The notes beneath the pieces were generated by a model that saw nothing but the letters and a program-made list of their open reading frames with translations, was not told the origin of the DNA and searched no databases. From contig QANT01007035.1 of the NCBI GenBank assembly GCA_003254885.1, forward strand, positions 1 through 45,690: DNA of 45,690 bases, given 5' to 3'. Each line of letters begins with the position of its first letter. The first letter of the stretch is position 1. The translations under genes were made by a program, and so were the position numbers. Of this stretch, positions 33,234-45,117 are shown in pieces. The stretch is from Purshia tridentata. Taxonomy: Eukaryota; Streptophyta; Magnoliopsida; Rosales; Rosaceae.

Positions 33234-34527
33234 TGTTTGTACCCAAAAATATCATTTCTCATATTTGCTGACCAAGGAAAAATATTGTTGGCCCATTTTC
33301 CTTTGTTTATGGCCAAGAAAGATGACCATGTTTGGCCACAACTCATTTGGGGGCTAAATATTTGTGGACAAGAAAAAGGGCCATGTTTGGCCGCAATTCG
33401 TTTGGAGGCCAAGAAGCATTTCAACCCATTTCCCTTGAATTTATAGAAAAGGGCCAATGTTCACTCGGGATCGATGATATATATGGCCCACGACCCAAAA
33501 AAAAGAAGGGGTTTTTAAGGCCAACAACGTGGCTGTGAAATTGATAAATCAGTAGAAATTTATGTGGCTTAGTTACGCGGCTAACTCTAAAATTCAAGTC
33601 CAATATATATCCTCTTAGAATCCTCTTTGGAGTGAATTTGGAATGTCTTTGAAAAAAAGTCACCAAGTAGGACAAAGGCTTAGTACGAACAAGCAATGAC
33701 TCCTACAAGTGAAAGAATTTAAGTGTCCATCAATGACAAAAACGTGGGTGGCAAGAAGAAATCTTAAGAAGTTAGAGTTCTACTAGGAGAGGGAAGACGA
33801 CTTCAGACCTAGGGTGGCATCCTAACCCATATAAATAGATGCACTCAAGGATCAAAGAAGGGGACATTCAACATCCAACACACACAAGCTCTCAAGTTTT
33901 AAGAATTTCTCATAGTTCTTTTGCTTTCAATTAATTGTTCTTAGTTGCTATTGTTCAAGGTGCTTTAGGTTTTCCATAGCTTTAGTCTCAAGATCATTAG
34001 GTTTGCAGCTCTGCCATCATCCTCACAAGGGCTGTGGTATCGATTTATCTTATGCACTTTTGTTTCATACAATTGGGTTATTTTATTTCAATTCTCATCC
34101 AAGTTCTTTGCTTTTTGCTTAATACATAGATGTTTATTTTGTTCATTGTCGTTTTTCACATTGAGGTTGGTTTAATTGATAATAATAGTGTTCAGTTCCA
34201 TTATAATTTTTATCTTTTTGGCCAATTTCATCGTTGCATTCACGAGTTCAACCACACTGTTCTGAGGAGGCCGAGACATGACTCGAACTCCGATTCTGAT
34301 TAAAGGTCTTGTCCCCGAGGCTTGAATAGAACCTAGGCCAAGAGTGGTACCTAGCTTGGCCACACAATCGTTTATAGTAAACTTCATATTTAGGCGCATA
34401 CCCCAACATCACATCCCAATTTCTATTGTGGCCTAGTTTGAGGCCAACTAGTGGAACGCCCCGCACTTACACCAAAAACGGACAGAAATTCACTTTTGGC
34501 CAGCTTTGGCCGAAAAACGAGTGAACA
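33234..34527 (+). repeat. 3' LTR (1294 bp)
   Basis: Begins TGTTTGTACCC and ends GTGAACA, followed by TATTC and satellite. It differs from the 5' LTR at about 58 positions by eye, plus a few short indels, including an 18-bp loss near 34209 between short TTTTAT repeats. Confidence 0.93.
33830..33837 (+). promoter_or_regulatory. LTR TATA box (3' copy)
   Basis: TATAAATA, conserved with 19192-19199. Transcription from here would read into the right satellite array. Confidence 0.55.
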
Positions 34528-35740
34528 TATTCTTAACACCTAAACTGGTTCGTTGGGGCTAGAACGCTAATCCAAACAAGACAAAGTGCTTCCTCATGTC
34601 CTTATTGCAAACCGGGGCCGTTTTGGTGCAATTGAAACGAAATTGGGTGGAGGAGGCACCAAAATGGGGTTTTCGTGCGTTCTTATCAGAAGCATGCGCT
34701 TCTTGAGGGCTAGAACGCTAATCCAAGAATGAAAAAGTGCTTCCCCACATCTTTCTTGCCAACCGGGCACCTTTTGGTGGAAATTGAACGAAATTGGATT
34801 GAGTATGCACTGAAATGATGTTTTCATGCCTTCTAAACACGAAATGTGCTTCTTTAGGGCTAGAATGCTAATGCCAACTGATAACGTTTTGGTGCAACTT
34901 TAACCAAATTGTACAGAGTGCGCACCGAAATGACGTCTTCGTTCATTACTAACGCCCAAATTGGTTCTTTAGGGCTAGCACGCTAATCGAGACATTAGAG
35001 AGTGCTTCCACACCTCTTTCTTGCCAATCGGGCACGTTTTGGTGCAATTTGGACCAAGTTAGACTGAGTATGCACCAAAATGACGTATTCGTGCACTCTT
35101 AGCACCTAAAGCTGTTCCTTGGGGCTTGAACGCTCATCGAGACATGAGAGAGTGCTTCCCCATGTCTTTCTTTCCAACGGGGGACGTTTTGGTGCAACTT
35201 TAATCGAATTGGACTCAGTGTGCGCCGAAACGACGTTTCCGTGCACTCTTAAGACCTCAAGTGGTTCCTTAGGGTTAGCACGCAAATATCGAGACATGAG
35301 AAAGTGCTTCCTTATGTCTTTCTTGCCCACCAGGGAAGTTTCGGTGCAATTTGGACGAATTTGGACTGAGTACGCACCGAAATGATGTTTTCGTGCATTC
35401 TTCACACCTAAAGTGGTTCTTTAGGGCTGGCACCCTAATCGAGACATGGGAACGTGCGTCCTCATGTCCTTCTTGCCAACTGGGCACGATTTGATTCAAT
35501 TTAGACGAAAGTAGATTGAGTATGCACTGAAATGAGGTTTGAGTTCTTTCTTAACACGAAATGCGCTTCTTGAGGGCTAGAACGTGAATCCAAGCATGAG
35601 AAAGTGCTTCTTGCCAACCGCGCACGTTTTGGTGCAACTTTAACCAAGTCGTGCACAGTGTGCACTGAAATGACGTTCCACGCATTCTCAACACCTAAAC
35701 TAGTTCTTTGGGGGTTGAACGCTAATCCAAAAAAGAGAAA

Positions 35741-36930
35741 GTGCTTCCTCATGTCCTTATTGCCAACCGGGGCCGTTTTGGCGCAATTGAAACGAAATTG
35801 GGTGGAGGAGGCATCGAAATCTGGTTTTTGTGCGTTCTTATCAAAAGCATGCGCTTCTTGAGGGCTCGAACGCTAATCCAAGAATGAGAAAGTGCTTCCC
35901 CACATCTTTCTTGCCAACCGGGCACGTTTTGGTGGAAATTGCACGAAATTGGATTGAGTACGCACCGAAATGATGTTTTCGTGCCTTCTAAACACGAAAT
36001 GTGCTTCTTTAGGGCTAGAATGCTAATCCAAGCGTGAGAAAGTGCTTCCCCATGTCTTTCTTGCCAACCGATAACATTTTGGTGCAACTTTAACCAAATT
36101 GTACAGAGTGCGCACCGAAATGACGTCTTCGTTCATTCCTAATGCCCAAAGTGGTTCTTTAGGGCTAGCACGCTAATTGAGACATTAGAGAATGCTTCCA
36201 CACCTCTTTTCTTGCCAATTGGGCACGTTTTGGTGCAATTTGGACCAAGTTAGACTAAGTATGCACCGAAATGACGTATTCGTGCACTCTTAGCACCTAA
36301 ATCTGTTCCTGGGGGCTTGAACGCTGATCAAGACATGAGAGAGTGCTTCTCCATGTCTTTCTTTCCAACGGGGAACGTTTTGGTGCAACTATAATCGAAT
36401 TGGACTTAGTGTGCGCCGAAACGACGGTTTCATGCATTCTTAAGACCTCAAGTGTTCCTTAGGGTTAGTACGCAAATATCAAGACATGAGAAAGTGCTTC
36501 CTTATGTCTTTCTTGCCCACAAAGGAAGTTTCGGTGCAATTTGGACGAATTTGGACTGAGTACGCACTGAAATGATGTTTTCGTGCATTCTTCACACCTA
36601 AAGTGGTTCTTTAGGGCTGGCACGCTAATCGAGACATGGGAACGTGCGTTCTCATGTCCTTCTTGGCAACCGGGCATGTTTTGATTCAATTTGGACGAAA
36701 GTAGACTGAGTGTGCACTGAAATGAGGTTTGAGTTCCTTCTAAACACGAAATGCGCCTCTTGAGGGCTAGAACGTGAATCCAAGCATGAGAAAGTGCTTC
36801 TTGCCAACCGCGCACGTTTTGGTGCAACTTTAACCAAGTCGTGCACAGTGTGCACTGATATGACGTTCCACGCATTCTCAACACCTAAACTAGTTCGTTG
36901 GGGCTAGAACGCTAATCCAAACAAGAGAAA
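35741..36930. repeat. Representative complete HOR unit (A-H, about 1190 bp)
   Basis: Contains monomers A to H in order with no large indel, so it is a good reference for the repeat. Monomer H lacks the first 10 bases or so of the common opening and is the shortest. Confidence 0.8.
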
Positions 36931-38120
36931 GTGCTTCCTCATGTCCTTATTGCCAACAGGGGCCATTTTGGCGCAATTGAAACGAAATTGGGTGGAGGAG
37001 GCATCGAAATGGGGTTTTCGTGCGTTCTTATCAAAAGCATGCGCTTCTTGAGGGCTAGAACGCTAATCCAAGAATGAGAAAGTGCTTCCCCACATCTCTC
37101 TTGCAAACCGAGCACGTTTTGGTGGAAATTGCACGAAATTGGATTGAGTACGCACCGAAATGATGTTTTCGTTCCTTCTAAACACGAAATGTGCTTCTTT
37201 AGGGCTAGACTGTAATCCAAGCGTGACAAAGTGCTTCCTCATGTCTTTCTTGCCAACCGATAACGTTTTGGTGCAACTTTAACCAAATTGTATAGAGTGG
37301 TGCACCTAAATGACGTCTTCGTTCATTACTAACGCCCAAAGTGGTTCTTTAGGGCTAGCACGCTAATCGAGACATTAGAGAGTTCTTCCACACGTCTTTC
37401 TTGCCAATCGGGCATGTTTTGGTGCAATTTGGACCAAGTTAGACTGAGTATGGACCGAAATGACATATTCGTGCACTCTTAGCACCTGAAGCTGTTCCTC
37501 GGGGCTTGAACGCTCATCGGGACATGAGAGAGTGCTTCCCCATGTCTTTCTTTCCAACGGGGAACGTTTTGGTGAAAGTTTAATCGAATTGGACTCAATG
37601 TGCGCCGAAACGACGGTTTCGTGCATTCTTAAGACCTCAAGTGTTCCTCAGGGTTAGCACGCAAATATCGAGACATGAGAAAGTGCTTCCTTATGTCTTT
37701 CTTGCCCACCAAGGAAGTTTGGGTGCAATCTGGATGAATTTGGACTGAGTACGCACCGAAATGATGTTTTCGTGCATTCTTCACACCGAAAGTGGTTCTT
37801 TAGGGCTGGCACGCTAATCGAGACATGGGAACGTGCGTCCTCATGTCCTTCTTGCCAACTGGGAACGTTTTGATTCAATTTAGACGAAAGTAGACTCAGT
37901 GTGCACTGAAATGAGGTTTGAGTTCCTTCTTAACACGAAATGCCCTTCTTGAGGGCTAGAACGTTAATCCAAGCATGAGAACGTGCTTCTTGCCAACCGC
38001 GCACATTTTGGTGCAACTTTAACGAAGTCGTGCACAGTGTGCACCAAAATGACGTTCCACGCATTCTTAACACCTAAACTGGTTCGTTGGGGCTAAAACG
38101 CTAATCCAAACAGGAGAAAG

Positions 38121-38411
38121 TGCTTCCTCATGTCCTTATTGCCAACCGGGGACGTTTTGATTCAATTTAGACGAAAGTAGACTAAGTGTGCACTGAAATG
38201 AGGTTTGAGTTCATTCTTAACACGAAATGCGCTTCTTAAGGGCCAGAACGTGAATCCAAGCATGAGAAAGTGCTTCTTGCCAACCGCGCACGTTTTGGTG
38301 CAACTTTAACCAAGTCGTGCACAGTGTGCACTGAAATGACGTTCCACGCATTCTCAACACCTAAACTAGTTCGTTGGGGGTAGAACGCTAATCCAAACAA
38401 GAGAAAGTGCT
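38121..38411. repeat. Extra A/G hybrid plus H, 290-bp insertion in the HOR
   Basis: Monomer A begins at 38121 but switches to monomer G after GGGGACGTTTTGATTCAA near 38148. G and H then follow a second time before the true A at 38411. Unequal exchange between A and G monomers explains it. Confidence 0.75.
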
Positions 38412-40740
38412 TCCTCATGTCCTTATTGCCAACCGGGGCCGTTTTGGCGCAATTGAAACGAAATTGGGTTGAGAAGGCATCGAAATAAGGTTTTCGTGCG
38501 TTCTTATCAAAAGCATGCGCTTCTTGAGGGCTCGAACGCTAATCCAAGAATGAGAAAGTGCTTCCCCACATCTTTCTTGCCAACCGGGCACCTTTTCGTG
38601 GAAATTGCACGAAATTGGATTGAGTATGCACTGAAATGATGTTTTCGTGCCTTCTAAACACGAAATGTGCTTCTTTAGGGCTAGAATGCTAATCCAAGCG
38701 TGAGAAAGTGCTTCCCCATGTCTTTCTTGCCAATGGATAACGTTTTGGTGCAACTTTAACCAAATTGTACATAGTGCGCACCGAAATGACGTCTTCGTTC
38801 ATTCCTAACGCCCAAAGTGGTTCTTTAAGGCTAGCACGCTAATTGAGACATTAGAGAGTGCTTCCACACCTCTTTCTTGCCAATCAGGCATGTTTTGGTG
38901 CAATTTGGACCAAGTTAGACTGAGTATGCACCGAAATGACGTATTCGTGCACTCTTAGCACCTAAAGCTGTTCCTGGGGGCTTGAACACTCATCGAGACA
39001 TGAGAGAGTGCTTCCCCATGCCTTTCTTTCCCATGGGGAATGTTTTGGTGCAACTATAATCGAATTGGACTCAGTGTGCGCCGAAACAACGTTTTCGTGC
39101 ATTCTTAAGACCTGAAGTGTTCCTTAGGGTTAGCACGCAAATATCGAGACATGAGAAAGTGCTTCCTTATGTCTTTCTTGCCCACCAAGGAAGTTTCAGT
39201 GCAATGTGAACGAATTTGGACTGAGTACTCATCGAAATGATGTTTCCATGCATTCTTCACAACTAAAGTGGTTCTTCAAGGCTGGCACGCTAATCGAGAC
39301 ATGGGAACGTGCGTCCTCATGTCCTTCTTGCCAACCGTGCACGTTTTGATTCAATTTAGACGAAAGTAGACTCAGTGTGCACTGAGATGAGGTTTGAGTT
39401 CCTTCTTAACACGAAATGCGCTTCTTGAGGGCTAGAACGTGAATCCAAGCCTGAGAACGTGCTTCTTGCCAACCGCGCTCGTTTTGGTGCAACTTTAACC
39501 AAGTCATGCACAGTGTGCACCGAAATGACGTTCCACGCATTCTTAACACCTAAACAGGTTCGTTGGGGCTAGAACGCTAATCCACACAAGCGAAAGTGCT
39601 TCCTCATGTCCTTATTGCCAACCGGGGCCGTTTTGGTGCAATTGAAACGAAATTGGTTGGAGCAGGCATCGAAAGGGGGTTTTCGTGCATTCTTATCAAA
39701 AGCATGCGCTTCTTGAGGGCTAGAACGCTATTCCAAGAATGAGAAAGTGCTTCCCCACATCTTTCTTGCCAACCGGGCACCTTTTCGTGGAAATTGCACG
39801 AAATTGGATTGAGTATGCACTGAAATGATGTTTTCGTGCCTTCTAAACACGAAATGTGCTTCTTTAGGGCTAGAATGCTAATCCAAGCGTGAGAAAGTGC
39901 TTCCCCATGTCTTTCTTGCCAACCGATAACGTNCGTTTTGGTGCAACTTTAACCAAATTGTACAGAGTGCGCACCGAAATGACGTCTTCGTTCATTACTA
40001 ACCCCCAAAGTGGTTCTTTAGTTCTAGCACGCTAATCGAGACATTAGAGAGTGCTTCCACACCTCTTTCTTGCCATTCGGGCATGTTTTGGTGCAATTTG
40101 GACCAAGTTAGACTGAGTATGCACCGAAATGACGTATTCGTGCACTCTTAGCACCTAAAGCTGTTCCTTGGGGCTTGAACGCTCGTCGGGACATAAGAGA
40201 GTGCTTCCCCATGTCTTTCTTTCCAACGGGGAACGTTTTGGTGCAACTTTAATCCAATTGGACTTAGTGTGCGCCGAAACGACGGTTTCGTGCATTCTTA
40301 AGACCTGAGAAAGTGCTTCCTTATGTCTTTCTTGCCCGCCAAGGAAGTTTCGGTGCAATTTGGACGAATTTGGACTGAGTACGCACCGAAATGATGTTTT
40401 CGTGCATTCTTCACACCTAAAGTGGTTCTTTAGGGCTGGCACGCTAATCGAGACATGGGAACGTGCGTCCTCATGTTCTTCTTGCCAACTGGGCACGTTT
40501 TGATTCAATTTAGACGAAAGTAGACTGAGTGTGCACTCAAACGAGGTTTGAGTTCCTTCTTAACACGAAATGCGCTTCTTGAGGGCTAGAACGTGAATCC
40601 AAGCATGAGAAAGTGCTTCTTGCCAACGTTTTGGTGCACCTTTAACCAAGTCGTGGACAGTGCGCACCGAAATGACATTCCACGCATTCTTAACACCTAA
40701 ACTGGTTCGTTGGGGCTAGAACGCTAATCCAAACAGGAGA

Positions 40741-43700
40741 AAGTGCTTCCTCATGTCCTTATTGCCAACCGGGGATGTTTTGGGGCAATTGAAACGAAAT
40801 TGGGTGGAGGGGGCACCGAAATGGGGTTTTCGAGCGTTCTTATCAAAAGCATGCGCTTCTTGAGGGCTACAACGCTAATCCAAGGGGGGGAAGTGCTTCC
40901 CCACATCTTTCCTTCCAACCGGGCACGTTATGGTGGAAATTGCAGGAAATTGGATTGTGTACGCACCGAAATGTTGTTTTCGTGCCTTCTAAACACGAAA
41001 TGTGCTTCTTTCAAACCTCTTTCTAGCCAATCGGGCACGTTTTGGTGCAATTTGGACCAAGTTAGACTGAGTATGCACCGAAATGACGTATTCATGCACT
41101 CTTAGCACCTAAAGCTGTTCCTGGGGGCTTGAACGCTCATCGAGACATGAGAGAGTGCTTCCCCATGTCTTTCTTTCCAACGGGGAACGTTTTGGTGCAA
41201 CTATAATCGAATTGGACTTAGTGTGCGCCGAAACAAAGTTTTCGTGCATTTTTAAGACCTCAAGTGTTCCTTAGGGTTAGCACGCAAATATCGACACATG
41301 AGAAAGTGCTTCCTTATATCTTTCTTGCCCACCAAGGAAGTTTCGGTGCAATCTGGACGAATTTGGACTGAGTACGCACCGAAATGATGTTTTCGTGCAC
41401 TCTGCACACCTAAAGTGGTTCTTTAGGGTTGGCACGCTAATCGAGATATGGGAACGTGCGTCCTCATGTCCTTCTTGCCAACCGGGCACGTTTAAGTTCA
41501 ATTTAGACGAAAGTAGACTCAGTGTGCACTGAAATGAGGTTTGAGTTCCTTCTTAACACGAAATGCCCTTCTTGAGGGCTAGAACGTTAATCCAAGCATG
41601 AGAACGTGCTTCTTGGCAACCGTGCACATTTTGGTGCAACTTTAACGAAGTCGTGCACAGTGTGCACTGAAATGACGTTCCACGCATTCGTAACACCTAA
41701 ACCGGTTCGTTGGGGCTAGAACGCTAATCCAAACAGGAGAAAGTGCTTCCTCATGTCCTTATTGCCAACCGGTGACGTTTTGGTGCAATTGAAACGAAAT
41801 TGGGTGGAGGAGGCACCGAAATGGGGTTTTCGAGCGTTCTTATCAAAAGCATGCGGTTCTTGAGGGCTAGAGCGCTAATCCAAGAGTCGGAAAGTGCTTC
41901 CCCACATCTTTCTTGCCAACTGGGCACATTTTGGTGGAAATTGCACGAAATTGGATGGAGTACACACCGAAATGATGTTTTCGTGCCTTCTAAACACGAA
42001 ATGTGCTTCTTTAGGAATAGAATGCTAATCCAAGAGTGAGAAAGTGCTTTCCCATGTCTTTCTTGCCAACCGATAACGTTTTGGTGCAACTCTAACCAAA
42101 TTGTACAAAGTGGCACCGAAATGACGTCTTCGTTCATTCTTAACGCCCAAAGTGGTTCTTTAGGGCTAGCACGCTAATCGAGACATTAGAGAGTGCTTCC
42201 ACACCTCTTTCTTGCCAATCGGGCTCGTTTTGGTGCAATTTGGACCGAGTTAGACTGAGTATGCACCGAAATGACGTATTCATGCACTCTTAGCACCCAA
42301 AGCTGTTCCTGGGTGCTTGAACGCTCATCGAGACATGAGAGAGTGCTTCCCCATGTCTTTCTTTCCAATGGGGAACGTTTTGGGGCAACTATAACCGAAT
42401 TGGATTCAGTGTGCGCCGAAACGACGTTTTCGTGCATTCTTAAGACTGAAGTGTTCCTCAGGGTTAGCACGCAAATATCGAGACATGAGAAAGTGCTTCC
42501 TTATGTCTTTCTTGCCCACCAAGGAAGTTTCGGTGCAATCTGGACGAATTTGGACTGAGTACGCACCGAAATGATGTTTTCGTGCACTCTGCACACCTAA
42601 AGTGGTTATTTAGGGCTGGCACGCTAATCGAGACATGGGAACGTGCGTCCTCATGTCCTTCTTGCCAACCGGGCACGTTTTGATTCAATTTAGACGAAAG
42701 TAGACTCAGTGTGCACTGAAATGAGGTTTGAGTTCCTTCTTATCACGAAATGCCCTTCTTGAGGGCTAGAACGTTAATCCAAGCATGAGAACGTGCTTCT
42801 TGGCAACCGCGCACGTTTTGGTGCAACTTTAACGAAGGCGTGCACAGTGTGCACCGAAATGACGTTCCACGCATTCTTAACACCTAAACTGGTTCGTTTT
42901 GGCTATAACGCTAATCCAAACAGGGGAAAGTGCTTCCTCATGTCCTTATTGCCAACCGGGGACGTTTTGGGGCAATTGAAACAAAATTGGGTGGAGGGGG
43001 CACCGAAATGGGGTTTTCGAGCGTTCTTATCAAAAGCATGCGCTTCTTGAGGGCTACAACGCTAATCCAAGGGGGGGAAAGTGCTTCCCCACATCTTTCC
43101 TGCCAACCAGGCACATTTTGGTGGAAATTGCAAGAAATTGGATTGTGTACGCACCGAAATGTTGTTTTCGTGCCTTCTAAACACGAAATGTGCTTCTTTA
43201 AAACCTCTTTCTACCCATCAGGCACGTTTTGGTGCAATTTGGACCAAGTTAGACTGAGTATGCACCGAAGTGATGTATTCGTGCACTCTTAGCACCTAAA
43301 GCTGTTCCTGGGGGCTTGAACGCTCATCGAGACATGAGAGAGTGCTTCCCCATCTCTTTCTTTCCAACGGCGAACGTTTTGGTCCAACTATAATCGAATT
43401 GGACTTAGTGTGTGCCGAAACAAAGTTTTCGTGCATTTTTAAGACCTCAAGTGTTCCTTAGGGTTAGCACGCAAATATCGACACATGAGAAAGTGCTCCC
43501 TTATGTCTTTCTTGCCCACCAAGGAAGTTTCGGTGCAATCTGGACGAATTTGGACTGAGTACGCACCGAAATGATGTTTTCGTGCATTCTTCACACCTAA
43601 AGTGGTTCTTTAGGGCTGGCAGCCTAATCGAGACATGGGAACGTGCGTCCTCATGTCCTTCATGCCAACCGGGCACGTTTTGGTTCAATTTAGACAAAAG

Positions 43701-45117
43701 TAGACTCAGTGTGCACTGAAATGAGGTTTGAGTTCCTTCTTAACACGAAATGCCCTTCTTGAGGGCTAGAACGTTAATCCAAGCATGAGAACGTGCTTCT
43801 TGCCAACCGCGCACGTTTTGGTGCAACTTTAACGAAGTCGTGTACAGTGTGCACCGAAATGACGTTCCACGCATTCTTAACACCTAAACTGGTTCGTTGG
43901 GGCTAGAACGCTAATCCAAAAAGAAGAAAGTGCTTCCTCAGGTCCTTATTGCGAACCGGGGATGTTTTGGTGCAATTGAAATGAAATTGGGTGGAGGAGG
44001 CACCGAAATGGGGTTTTCGAGCGTTCTTATCAAAAGCATGCGGTTCTTGAGGGCTAGAGCGCTAATCCAAGAGTGGGAAAGTGCTTTCCAACATCTTTCT
44101 TGCCAACCGGGCATGTTGTGGTGAAAATTGCACGAAATTGGATTAAGTACACACCGAAATGATGTTTTCGTGCCTTCTAAACACGAAATGTGCTTCTTTA
44201 GGGATAGAAAGCTAATCCAAAAGTGACAAAGTCCTTTCCCATGTCTTTCTTGCCAACCGATAACGTTTTGGTGCAACTTTAACCAAATTGTACAGAGTGG
44301 CACCGAAATGACGTCTTCGTTCATTCCTAACGCCAAAAGTGGTTCTTTAGGGCTAGCACGCTAATCGAGACATTAGAGAGTGCTTCCACACCTCTTTCTT
44401 GCCAATCGGGCACGTTTTGGTGCAATTTGGACCGAGTTAGACTGAGTATGCACCGAAATGACGTATTCGTGCACTCTTAGCACCCAAAGCTGTTCCTGGG
44501 TGTTTGAACGCTCATCGAGACATGAGAGAGTGCTTCCCCATGTCTTTCTTTCCAACGGGGAACGTTTTGGTGTAACTATAATCGAATTGGACTCAGTGTG
44601 CGCCGAAACGACGTTTTCGTGCATTCTTAAGACTCAAGTGTTCCTCAGGGTTAGCACGCAAATATCGAGACATGAGAAAGTGCTTCCTCATGTCTTTCTT
44701 GCCCACCAAGGAAGTTTGGGTGCAATCTGGACGAATTTGGACTGACTACGCACCGAAATGATGTTTTCGAGCATTCTTCACACCGAAAGTGGTTCTTTAG
44801 GGCTGGCACGCTAATCGTGACATGGGAACGTGCGTCCTCATGTCCTTCTTGCCAACCGGGCACGTTTTGATTCAATTTAGAGGAAAGTAGACTCAGTGTG
44901 CACTGAAATGAGGTTTGAGTTCCTTCTTAACACGAAATGCCCTTCTTGAGGGCTAGAACGTTAATCCAAGCATGAGAACGTGCTTCTTGCCAACCGCGCA
45001 CGTTTTGGTGCAACTTTAATGAAGTCGTGCACAGTGTGCACCGAAATGACATTCCACGCATTCTTAACACCTAAACTGGTTCGTTGGGGCTAGCAAACTA
45101 ATCCAAAAAGAAGAAAG
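40741..45117. repeat. Two copies of a 2.19-kb super-repeat
   Basis: 40741-42930 and 42931-45117 each hold one shortened HOR (1.0 kb) and one full HOR (1.19 kb). Shared private marks: the G-run in monomer A (CCAAGGGGGGG), the B-to-D deletion at CTTCTTT[C/A]AAACCTCTTTCTA, and AAACAAAGTTTTCG in monomer E. Confidence 0.8.

Larger units (their letters stand above)
18597..34527 (+). mobile_element. Degenerate Tat-type Ty3/gypsy LTR retrotransposon, 15.9 kb
   Basis: The element has paired LTRs (18597-19907 and 33234-34527, both TG...CA), a primer-binding site, a polypurine tract and target duplications. The sense coding order is gag, linker, protease, RT, RNase H, second RNase H, integrase, with no chromodomain after integrase. 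Two RNase H domains in this order define the Tat/Ogre group of plant Ty3/gypsy elements, which also often carry extra open frames between integrase and the 3' LTR; here that place holds an antisense multi-exon gene. All sense genes carry stops or frameshifts, so the copy cannot supply its own proteins. The LTRs differ at about 58 sites by eye. Confidence 0.93.
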
